From the NCBI RefSeq assembly GCF_014646235.1, contig NZ_BMNB01000025.1, forward strand, positions 1-64,000: a DNA stretch of 64,000 nt. Direction: 5' to 3'. Under the pieces are notes generated by a model. It worked only from the letters and a program-made list of their open reading frames with translations. It ran no database searches and had not been told where the DNA came from. This document shows positions 52,620-59,782 of this stretch, in pieces (position 1 is the stretch's first letter; each line of letters starts with the position of its first letter). Made by a program: the position numbers and the translations under genes. Source of the stretch: Micromonospora sonchi. GTDB lineage: Bacteria; Actinomycetota; Actinomycetes; Mycobacteriales; Micromonosporaceae.

Positions 52620-52650
52620 GTCAAGGTTAAGCGAATCCGATAGACTTGAC
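52620..52650. promoter_or_regulatory. inverted repeat between divergent NTF2-like and TetR genes
   Basis: GTCAAG (52620-52625) and CTTGAC (52645-52650) are perfect inverted copies 19 bp apart, ending 4 bp before the TetR ATG. They may be two half sites for TetR or simply the -35 TTGAC elements of divergent promoters; on the sequence alone either reading is possible. Confidence 0.4.
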
Positions 52651-52654
52651 AACC

Positions 52655-53248
52655 ATGTCTGACCTACGGGATCCGGGGCAGCGGCGGCAGCGAGCCGACG
52701 CGCGACGCAGCATCGCCGCGGTCCTGGGCGCATCCGTCACGCTGCTGGGTCGGCACCCCGACGCGTCAATGGAAGAGATCGCACGAGCAGCCGGAGTCTC
52801 CCGCCAGACGATCTACGCTCATTACCCGTCCCGTGACGCGTTGCTGCGGGCGGTGACGCAGCACGTCACAGCTGAGGTCGCGCGAGAAGTCGCCGACTTC
52901 GGCTTCGATGGGGGTAGCGCCGTCGACGCCCTGGGCCGTTGGGCCGACGGCAGTTGGGCGCTGTTGGAGCGTTACCCGGTGCTGCTCACCTCGGCGATGC
53001 TCGCAGCCACGAACGAAGATGAGTTGAAGCGCCACGAGCCGATCATCGGAGGACTGCTGGACCTGATCGAGCGGGGGCGCCGTCGCCGCGAGTTCGACCG
53101 CACGATGCCCACCACCTGGTACATCGCCGCGATCATCGGCCTCGGTCACGCCGCCGGCCAGGAGGTCACCGCCGGCCGGATGACACCGACCGAAGCCGGC
53201 ACCGCGTTCCGGGAAAGCGTACTCAGGGTATGTCGTGCCGCGCTGTGA
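52655..53248 (+). CDS. TetR/AcrR family regulator
   Basis: A 197-residue TetR-type regulator. The N-terminal HTH reads ADARRSIAAVLGASVTLLGRHPDASMEEIARAAGVSRQTIYAHYPSRDALL, followed by the helical ligand-binding domain. It is divergent from the NTF2-like gene, whose product could bind or modify the same small molecule that the regulator senses. The ATG at 52655 begins the family N-terminus. Confidence 0.9.
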   Translation: MSDLRDPGQRRQRADARRSIAAVLGASVTLLGRHPDASMEEIARAAGVSRQTIYAHYPSRDALLRAVTQHVTAEVAREVADFGFDGGSAVDALGRWADGSWALLERYPVLLTSAMLAATNEDELKRHEPIIGGLLDLIERGRRRREFDRTMPTTWYIAAIIGLGHAAGQEVTAGRMTPTEAGTAFRESVLRVCRAAL

Positions 53249-53468
53249 CGGCTCGCAGCATCCCGCCCAGGTAACGGGCCTGCCCTACAGTTGACCGACG
53301 CTCGCTACCAAGATCGGACGCACTGAATTCGGCAGTTCCGGTCGGCGAGCGGCGAGCTCTACCCTCACGCTACGTGATGCGCGGATTGCGGCAGAAGCGT
53401 GCATGTGATCTTCGTGTGGACTGCTGCGCTCAGGCGGCGGTGACGCAACGACGCGGGATGATGAGATC

Positions 53469-53927
53469 GTGTTGATCAGTGAGACGAGGTCGCTGCTGAC
53501 GTCGATGCTTGATCTTGCCGGGGTACGCCCCGGAGAGGTCTCCGCCGCCGACGTGCGGACGATTGTCGAGGTCTTCCGGCGATTCGCCACCGTCGCAGCC
53601 GATGACGCCGTCTCACCCGAGAAGGACGGCGACGGGATCCTCGCCCAGACCGGAACGTTCGACTTCGACGGCGTGCGTGAGTTCTGTGCTGATCTCACCC
53701 GGCAGTTCATCGAGGCCGACGACCAGGACGTGATCCGGCAACTGCGCTGCACGCTCCACTGGGCTCCCAGCGCCGAAACCGAAGCGCTCGGGTCCAGGGT
53801 TCTATGGTCCTTCGGCATGCCTCTCGACGACTTCTTCGCCGAGGCTCTCAGCCTTCCCGGCTGGGCCTGGGCGCTGTCCGGCGTACAGGCACCTCAACAC
53901 CTCACGATCGGACTCGAACAGATCTGA
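53469..53927 (+). CDS. hypothetical acidic protein
   Basis: A 152-residue soluble protein (LISETRSLLTSMLDLAGVRPGEVSAADVRTIVEVFRRFATV at the N-terminus; DFDGVREFCADLTRQFIEADDQDVIRQLRCTLHW in the middle). Strongly acidic, helical, without signal peptide. The family is not recognised. Codon use fits the genome. The GTG at 53469 is the apparent start; there is no clear ribosome binding site. Confidence 0.55.
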   Translation: MLISETRSLLTSMLDLAGVRPGEVSAADVRTIVEVFRRFATVAADDAVSPEKDGDGILAQTGTFDFDGVREFCADLTRQFIEADDQDVIRQLRCTLHWAPSAETEALGSRVLWSFGMPLDDFFAEALSLPGWAWALSGVQAPQHLTIGLEQI

Positions 53928-54131
53928 GCGCACCTTCTCGGGACGAGCGCGTACCGGCCAGTGGGCCGGGCAGACCGGAGCGGCATGCGGCGCGTCGTAT
54001 TCGATGGCGAATTGCCTGCCCGGACGGCGGCAGAAGAGTGCGCCGTGACGCTGCCACCACGACCGTCAGACTACGGCCGGCGCGTAGTGTCTTCGACTGT
54101 TGCGTCGGCTTCTCAAAGATGGGGCTTTCAC

Positions 54132-54405
54132 ATGGTATCGGGTTCGGCCGACGTCCATGCTCAGCGGGAAGCCGAGGACATCAAGGTCTGGTTCCGGTTC
54201 GTACCGCGGGAGAACTGGCTGCCCTTCGAAACGGAAGGGTTGTGGGCAACACGGATTTGGCCAGGATCTGGCCCAGGTCCGCAACGTGCCGTTTCTGCAG
54301 GACGCAGTGGCCGAGGATGACGTCGTGCTGCTGCAACGTGGCCAGAACAACGGCTGGTGGCACTACGAGGTGGGATCCGGGACCACACGATGGCGGGACG
54401 CCTAA
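54132..54405 (+). pseudogene. DUF4265-like protein, frameshifted
   Basis: From ATG 54132 the frame encodes DIKVWFRFVPRENWLPFETEGLWATRI, the N-terminal DUF4265 pattern. Near 54258 the homology moves to another frame: DLAQVRNVPFLQDAVAEDDVVLLQRGQ, then NNGWWHYEVGSG, with a stop at 54405. The C-terminal half of the usual domain is missing. DUF4265 proteins are small and of unknown function. An indel at 54250-54262 explains the shift. Confidence 0.65.
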
Positions 54406-54544
54406 CTTCCCCCACCCATCGATTCACGATACGCCGCCGAGCGACAACTCGCACGATCAGCGGCAGATCCGGATTTTCTAACCATGGTCGGGAGCCTCAT
54501 TGTCGGCCCGCAGCACGAGGCGAGGCGCGGGAGCTAACTCGCTG

Positions 54545-55060
54545 CTATCCCTGGCCTGACGAGACAATGCGCCACGGGCCGTGGAGGCCCTGACGGTGCA
54601 GGTAGTAGTTGCTTCCGGTGCGGCCATCAGGCTGACCGGCTGCTGCCTCGTCGAATACGTGGATCGTGAACTGGGCATCGACCCGAACAGTGCCGTTGCC
54701 AGCCTGCGCCTCAGCACTGGGAACTCCGGACGTGACGCTCACACCGTCGATGGCACGTACGTTGCAAGCAACCGAACCCGGGCCGTTCGGCGGCGGATAC
54801 AGCTCGGCCGCAGTGTCCCCATCGTGGGCGTCGAGTGCGCGCAGATAGGTTCGGACGACATCCTCCGGGGTCGCATCGTCAGGCGGCACGTCCACAGATG
54901 CGAACGACACCAAGCCCACCACGCAGCCCCACTTCTCGGGGAACGAGACCCGTATCCCGGCCAGTACCGCCGTTGCGGCGAGCACCAGGAACAGCGCGAA
55001 CGCACCGATACGTCGGCGAGGCGACGACAGAAAACGCGGGCCTGAGGTACCGATCGGCAT
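54545..55060 (-). CDS. hypothetical membrane-anchored protein
   Basis: A 171-residue protein: a short basic N-terminus, one membrane segment (IGAFALFLVLAATAVLAGI) and an extracytoplasmic domain that begins with PPDDATPEDVVRTYLRALDAHDGDTAAEL, the first helices of an NTF2-like fold. Similar secreted NTF2-like domains are common in actinobacterial lipoproteins. No lipobox is visible, so it is probably anchored by the N-terminal segment. The ATG at 55060 is chosen; upstream starts at 55087 and 55126 are possible. Confidence 0.6.
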   Translation of the reverse strand: MPIGTSGPRFLSSPRRRIGAFALFLVLAATAVLAGIRVSFPEKWGCVVGLVSFASVDVPPDDATPEDVVRTYLRALDAHDGDTAAELYPPPNGPGSVACNVRAIDGVSVTSGVPSAEAQAGNGTVRVDAQFTIHVFDEAAAGQPDGRTGSNYYLHRQGLHGPWRIVSSGQG

Positions 55061-55130
55061 GTCGGCATCGTAGAGACCAACTGCCATTACGAAGGACGGG
55101 CCAACGCTCCAGGCCAACGCACTCACATCG

Positions 55131-55450
55131 GCATGAGCGAGCGTGCGTCCCGGGGCGATGACCTGAAGCCCCGAAGGCCGACGCCTTCGGGTCCGCCGAA
55201 GATGTCACCGAGCAGGAAACCTTACTCAGAAGGCTGCCGGTGGGATTCGAGTCTCGGCCCTCGGGATCCATGCCGATGCCACCACGGCGGCATCCAATGC
55301 CGCACGTCGATGCGGCACAGCCCTCGTAAATAGCGTCAGCGGATCCCAAGACGACAGCCGGCACCATCCAGGCGGGAAGCAGCGAACCCTGACCACTTTG
55401 GTCTTCCCTGGGAGGCCACACCGCCTCGCTCGCCCACATCACCGCAGGTC
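55131..55450 (+). repeat. dispersed repeat family 1, copy 3
   Basis: Collinear with copy 2 at 48791-49107 from GCATGAGCGAGCGTGCGTCC to CCCACATCACCGCAGGTC. Blocks shared with copy 1 as well are GTCACCGAGCAGGAAACC, ACTCAGAAGGCTGCCGGTG and GGGATCCATGCCGATGCCAC. It carries no recognisable gene. Confidence 0.7.
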
Positions 55451-55857
55451 AAAGCCCTCGGGCAGGTGCGCCAGGCCCATGGCGGCGATCAGGCGCAGAC
55501 TCAGCGGCCCCGCCGCTGCGGAAAATGAATCACCGGCGGACCTGCTCCGCCGCCATCGCCTGCACGAGCACGACATAGCCGGTACAGACTCCGGCCGGCT
55601 CGCTGGGAGCCACACCACCTCACCCGCGGGCACCGCCGCCCGTCGGGCCGGCCCGGGGTCAGGTCCGTCGACGGCGCATCAGGAGCATGACCAGGCCGAC
55701 GAGCCCTACCACGGGCAGCAGTAGCAGCGCCACCGCCGCGGCGGCGATCGCGGGCGCGGCGGGCCACACCGGGGCCGGCCCGCCGGGGCGTAGCGCGCCG
55801 GACGCCAGTGCGTCTTCGGCCACGTCGATCCCGAGCACCTGGATGCTCCTATGGATG

Positions 55858-56928
55858 TCAAGCGGCGGGTTCAAGATCGTTTACTGTGATGATCTGGTAG
55901 AGCTCGCGGGCGACGTATCGCTTCAGGCATCGGATGATCTCTTTCTTGGACAGGCCTTCTTTGGTGCGTCGTTCGGCGTAGGCGCGGGTGCGGGGGTCCC
56001 AGCGCAGGCGGCAGAGCACGACGCGGTAGAGGGCGGCGTTGGCCTGCCGGTCGCCGCAGCGGTTGAGGCGGTGTCGGGTGGTCTTGCCGGATGAGGCGGG
56101 GATCGGGGCGACGCCGCAGAGCATGGCGAACGCGGCCTCGGAGTTGAGCCGGGCGTGGTTCTCACCGGCGCTGACCAGTAGTTGGCCGGCGGTGTCGGCG
56201 CCGACGCCGTTGGCGGCCAGCAGGCCGGGGTTGATGGCGGCGACGAGGGGCTGTAGCAGTTCGTCCAGGTCGGTGATCTCGGTGGTGAGCTGCTGATGAC
56301 GGCGGGCCAGGGACCGCAGGGCGAGCTTGACTGCGGTGGCCGGGGTCGAGGCGTCAGCGCGGTCGGGTCGCAGGTTCGCGCAGGTGGCGATCAGCTGCGT
56401 GACGCCGAGGCCGCGTAGCCGGGCGCGCAGTTCGTCGGGGGCGGTGACGATCAGGGTCTTGATCTGGCGTTGGGTGTCGGCGCGTTGGTCGACCGCGCTG
56501 CGGCGGGCCACCCGTAGGTTACGCAGGGCTTCGACGCGGCCGTCGCGCTGCTTGGGAGTGCCGGTGCGTTCCCCGGCCAGGGCGGCCTTGGCTGCTTGGA
56601 TGGCGTCGATCGGGTCGGACTTGCCCTGGAACCGGCGGGTCTTGCGGTCCGGGCGGTCGACCTCGATCACGTTGACGTCCTGGTCGCGCAGCAGGCGAGC
56701 GAGTCCCGCGCCGTAGGCGCCGGTGCCCTCGACCCCCACACACATCAGCCGGCCGAACCCGCGCATCCAGGCCAACAGGGCGGCGTATCCGACCGCCGTG
56801 GCGGGGAACTGCTGAGTGCCTAGCACCCGCCCGACCAGGTCGATCACCGCCGCGGTGTGGGTGTCCTGGTGGGTGTCGACTCCACCGACGACCTCGATCG
56901 CGGCTTGTTCAGGTGTAATAGAGGGCAT
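55858..56928 (-). CDS. IS110 family transposase (bridge-RNA-guided recombinase type)
   Basis: A 356-residue transposase. The N-terminal RuvC-like DEDD domain has Asp18 in GGVDTHQDTH, Glu in VEGTGAYG and Asp residues in GKSDPIDA; residues 140-230 are the coiled-coil linker (NLRVARRSAVDQRADTQRQIK); the C-terminal Tnp domain contains CGVAPIPASSGKTTRHRLNRCGDRQANAALY with the catalytic serine region. All parts are intact. The ATG at 56928 starts the family N-terminus; an upstream start at 56970 is open. IS110 enzymes recombine DNA under guidance of an element-encoded RNA. Confidence 0.92.
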   Translation of the reverse strand: MPSITPEQAAIEVVGGVDTHQDTHTAAVIDLVGRVLGTQQFPATAVGYAALLAWMRGFGRLMCVGVEGTGAYGAGLARLLRDQDVNVIEVDRPDRKTRRFQGKSDPIDAIQAAKAALAGERTGTPKQRDGRVEALRNLRVARRSAVDQRADTQRQIKTLIVTAPDELRARLRGLGVTQLIATCANLRPDRADASTPATAVKLALRSLARRHQQLTTEITDLDELLQPLVAAINPGLLAANGVGADTAGQLLVSAGENHARLNSEAAFAMLCGVAPIPASSGKTTRHRLNRCGDRQANAALYRVVLCRLRWDPRTRAYAERRTKEGLSKKEIIRCLKRYVARELYQIITVNDLEPAA

Positions 56929-57150
56929 CGTCGTCCTGTCGCTCGTGACTGTGGGCAGGGCGGCACGCACCAGCCGGGCAACGCGGACAAGACAGAGATG
57001 GGGCCTCTGGCCAGGCTCCTATGAAGTCACAACGCCACGTCCAGTGAGTGCACGAGCACCTCCCGACCGAGGCCGACAAATCCCGTTAAGGACCCGAAGT
57101 CAGTCAGGCGGTGGGTCAGACCCCGGCGGGAGGTGCTCATGAACATCATC
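56929..57150 (-). ncRNA. candidate bridge RNA region of the IS110 element
   Basis: About 220 bp of non-coding element DNA precede the transposase gene. In IS110-group elements (studied for IS621) the non-coding end upstream of the recombinase gene encodes a structured bridge RNA with loops that pair with target and donor DNA. I cannot fold the RNA here; the call rests on element architecture only. Confidence 0.35.
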
Positions 57151-58411
57151 TCTGTCAGGCGGCGACAGCAGGGTACGCGCGGCACCGGCGGGCGTCAGCG
57201 CGCGCAGTTCCACTCTGCGTACCGCAGCGAAGTTCGTAGGGTGGTTGTCCTCGTCGCGGATGTCGAAGGTCGCCGGGGCGTCCCGCTCCGGAAGGTAGGC
57301 GGCCACCACGGCGGCGCCGTCGGGGTGCCAGCCGAGGAGCCGCTGAGTCGCCACGCCCTCCTGGGTCGGCAGAGCCGCGCCGGTCGGCTTCCCGGACGTG
57401 GCGTCGACAAAGCTGACGGTCGAGGAGAATCGCTGGTCGGCCACCAGGGCGAGGGCGCGGCCGTCGGGACTCCAGGCGCCCTTGCCGGCCAGCCGGGACC
57501 CGGCCGGCACGGCGAAGGAGCCGGTCGGCACCCCGTCGCCGATCAGCGTGATCCGGTCGTCCACCTAGATGGCGGCCGTCCCGGCTGTACGCGGCGGAGT
57601 AACCCGGCACGGGGCGGCGGAGGCCACCTCCCGTGACCGGCACGATTTCGGTGAAGCGGCCCGACGCGACATCGACCAACCCCACCCCGTCTTGGTCGCC
57701 GCGCCGGTCCTGCGCGGCGACCAGTTGCCTCCCGTCTGGAGACCAGGCCAGCGGCAGATACCAGGTGTCCACGCCGAGGTTGCTGACCAGCCGGTGGGTA
57801 CCGCCGTCACGGACGTCGAGCAGGAGGATGTCGTTCCCGTCCGGATAGGCCACCCTGGTCCCGTCGGCAGAGAGCAACAGCCGCTCACCCGGCACGTTCA
57901 CGCCGTCGAAGTCGAACCCGAGCAGCCGGTGGCCGGTGCCGGCGGCGTCGACCAGGTCGACCGTGCCCTCCCCGCGCACCGGATTGCGCAGGCCGATGGT
58001 CGAGCCGCCTAGCACCAGGGCCGCCGCCGGGCCACCTGCCCGGCCCACCGAGGGCGTCCAGAGCCAAGGTGCGTCCACCCGCTGCGGCAGCGCGTCCGCT
58101 ACTACCGGGCCGGCCCGGTTCGCCGACCGGGTCGCCACCGCCCACGTGGCGACGGACGCCCCGACCACGACCACCAGCACGGCCGCGCACCACCGCCCGA
58201 GGCCACTCATCTCGACCTCCCGAGTTCCGAGTCGACCAGGCCCGGCCTCCGAACTACGAAAGCCAGGCCAGGTCGGTCACCCATAGTAGAGATTGCACCT
58301 GGGCGTCAGGCCGTACCGGCCGCCCCGGCGCTTCATGACTTTAAGGGGTGACAGCGAAGAAGCCCGTTACCGAACCTTCCGGCAACGAGCTTCTGACCTG
58401 CATATATCTAC

Positions 58412-58456
58412 GGTGGGCGATACTGGGATCGAACCAGTGACCTCTTCGGTGTGAAG
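58412..58456 (-). tRNA. 3' half of tRNA-Val(CAC), probable attachment-site remnant
   Basis: On the minus strand the bases from the anticodon loop (TTCACAC, anticodon CAC) through the 3' anticodon stem (CGAAG), variable loop (AGGTC), T arm (ACTGG-TTCGATC-CCAGT) and acceptor 3' strand (ATCGCCC-A-CC) fit a tRNA-Val. The T stem is perfect. The 5' half is missing; the match breaks off exactly at the anticodon loop, where repeat family 2 copy C begins. A partial tRNA reaching from anticodon loop to 3' end is the typical product of integrase-mediated insertion or excision. It cannot be a working tRNA. Confidence 0.8.
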
Positions 58457-58632
58457 CAGGACGCCGCACCCACTCTGACCAGCGGAAACACAGAACCGCA
58501 GGTGGGTGGCGGTGCCATTGAGTGCTGTTCAGCGCGGTTGGGTGCAGTTGGCTGCCGTTCAGCGCACCCGGCTGCTCCCATCCCGCTCCCCCGATCCTCG
58601 TGCCCAAGGTGCGGCAGATACGGCTGACCGGC
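58449..58632 (+). repeat. dispersed repeat family 2, copy C, adjoining the tRNA-Val 3' half
   Basis: It starts with GTGTGAAGCAGG, overlapping the tRNA anticodon loop, and carries five 10-bp units at 58517-58566: ATTGAGTGCT, GTTCAGCGCG, GTTGGGTGCA, GTTGGCTGCC, GTTCAGCGCA. CCCGGCTGCTCCCATCCC follows, then GGCAGATACGGCTGACCGG, shared with copy A. Position next to a tRNA 3' half supports an attachment-site origin. Confidence 0.78.
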
Positions 58633-58804
58633 CGGCCAAGAAGAGCAGTTGTCCGGATCTGATGTTGCGAATCGTTTGAGCAGTAACCGCTCGCGAAGCC
58701 GTCGCGCTTCGCGGCGGACACCGCCTGCCCACGCACCCGATCCGCGGCAGATCCGTGCACCTGACCTGGTGCCAACCCGAGCCGCATCACCACGCGCAGC
58801 TGGC

Positions 58805-58948
58805 TCAGCATGCCGAGTCCGTTACGCCGCGAGAATCCGGCGACTCGCTCATGCCGTCGAGCAGTTCATCCCAAACGCTCTCGGCAACCCCGCGAACCTC
58901 CGGGTGAAGGTTGCGGTGTACAACCCACTTCGCATCGCCCAGTTCCAT
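58805..58948 (-). CDS. possible small protein or gene fragment
   Basis: A 47-codon frame, MELGDAKWVVHRNLHPEV and then RGVAESVWDELLDGM, looks protein-like (helical, balanced charge). There is no ribosome binding site and no family is recognised; it may be the 3' end of a decayed gene. Confidence 0.3.
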   Translation of the reverse strand: MELGDAKWVVHRNLHPEVRGVAESVWDELLDGMSESPDSRGVTDSAC

Positions 58949-59037
58949 ACCGGTCGCGTCGGCGCGTCCAGTGAACCATGACCGTGTCGGCTGAAGATCA
59001 GCGCGAGACGCCGATCCGCGACGGATGGCGCAGCGGA

Positions 59038-59565
59038 TCAAGCGGCTTCGTCTCGGTGGTCGAGCCATTGGCGCACTGTCGTGAGGTCGATGTCGGTCAG
59101 TCCCACGTGCGGATCGACGCGGTGCAGCAGCGCCGGTTGTGGGTGGTGTGCGGCGACCCATCGCCGGTCGGCGTCGGTGATCTCGTCGTCGAGCCAGACG
59201 AACGGACAATCTGCCGCCCACCGCGCCAACGACTCGGTCTTCCAATGCACGCCGCGCGGTGGTTCCTCGTCACCGTCGATCCAGTCGACTACGGACAGAG
59301 CGGGTAGGTCGAGCCGAGGTGCCACCACCTCGTTCGCCTCGGCCATCCACGTACTCGCCCAGACCACTTCACCCGGCAAGGCGAGTAACCGGCGACCGTC
59401 GTCGGGTTCAAGACGATCGAGCAGAGGATTGTCGTAGCAGTCGGGACCGTCTCCCCCGCTGTCACTGCCCTGACGACCGGTATCGGCCGGCCGAGCCCGA
59501 AGCGGGATGAGCACGCCGTCGATGTCAATAAAGACCAACGATCGTCCGTCGCTGGCAGGCACCAC
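59038..59565 (-). CDS. HAD domain protein
   Basis: A 175-residue protein with HAD motif I FIDIDGVLIPL near residue 12 (DxD nucleophile), VVWASTWMAEAN as the motif II region and CPFVWLDDEITDADRRWV as motif IV with paired acidic residues. This set matches the small actinobacterial HAD_18-like proteins, probably phosphatases. The start is uncertain: GTG 59565 lies just before the domain; the frame is open to 59661. Confidence 0.78.
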   Translation of the reverse strand: MVPASDGRSLVFIDIDGVLIPLRARPADTGRQGSDSGGDGPDCYDNPLLDRLEPDDGRRLLALPGEVVWASTWMAEANEVVAPRLDLPALSVVDWIDGDEEPPRGVHWKTESLARWAADCPFVWLDDEITDADRRWVAAHHPQPALLHRVDPHVGLTDIDLTTVRQWLDHRDEAA

Positions 59566-59782
59566 CAAACCGTACCGCTCATCGGCGGCCGCCGCGGTCG
59601 CGCCAGCGACCCGTAACCTGACGCAGCGCGCCAGGTGCGGCAGATGAGGGCATGCGATCAAGCCATCGCGGGCGCCGTCGGCGCGGTGGACCCGGACAGG
59701 GCCGGCGACCCGAGACGCCGAGTCGGAAACGCCACCGCCAGCGATGGTTGAGCTTCGCGGAGGGCCGCGCGGGCGGTGTCGG

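Larger units (their letters stand above)
55845..57150 (-). mobile_element. IS110 family insertion element, apparently complete
   Basis: About 1.3 kb, with edges estimated from where the interrupted WD40-like gene resumes (IQVLGID at 55844 and LLSPPDR at 57155). It contains one intact transposase gene and about 220 bp of non-coding DNA upstream of it. There are no terminal inverted repeats, as usual for IS110. Both edges lie close to the sequence GTCA(A/G)GCGGCG (55857 and 57154). Confidence 0.75.
55659..58210 (-). pseudogene. WD40-like membrane-anchored protein gene, frameshifted and split by IS110
   Basis: The gene starts at ATG 58210 with GGGAGG 5 nt upstream, encodes an N-terminal membrane segment (CAAVLVVVVGASVATWAVA) and TolB/WD40-like blades (LLLSADGTRVAYPDGNDILLLDV, LAWSPDGRQLVAAQD). 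Near 57580 the frame is lost; homology continues in another frame (DDRITLIGDGVPTGSFAV, GAWSPDGRALALVADQRF) to LLSPPDR at about 57155. Here an IS110 element interrupts it. Beyond the element the end of the gene is found at 55844-55659: IQVLGIDVAEDALASGAL and a C-terminal membrane segment with RRRR. Rejoining the parts gives a protein with an anchor at each end. Confidence 0.8.

Noticed and set aside
55131..55450. Possible tRNA inside repeat family 1 (a T-loop-like GGTGGGATTCGAGTCTC)
   Set aside because: The flanking bases do not form a T stem or an acceptor stem, and the corresponding bases differ in the other copies without compensating changes.
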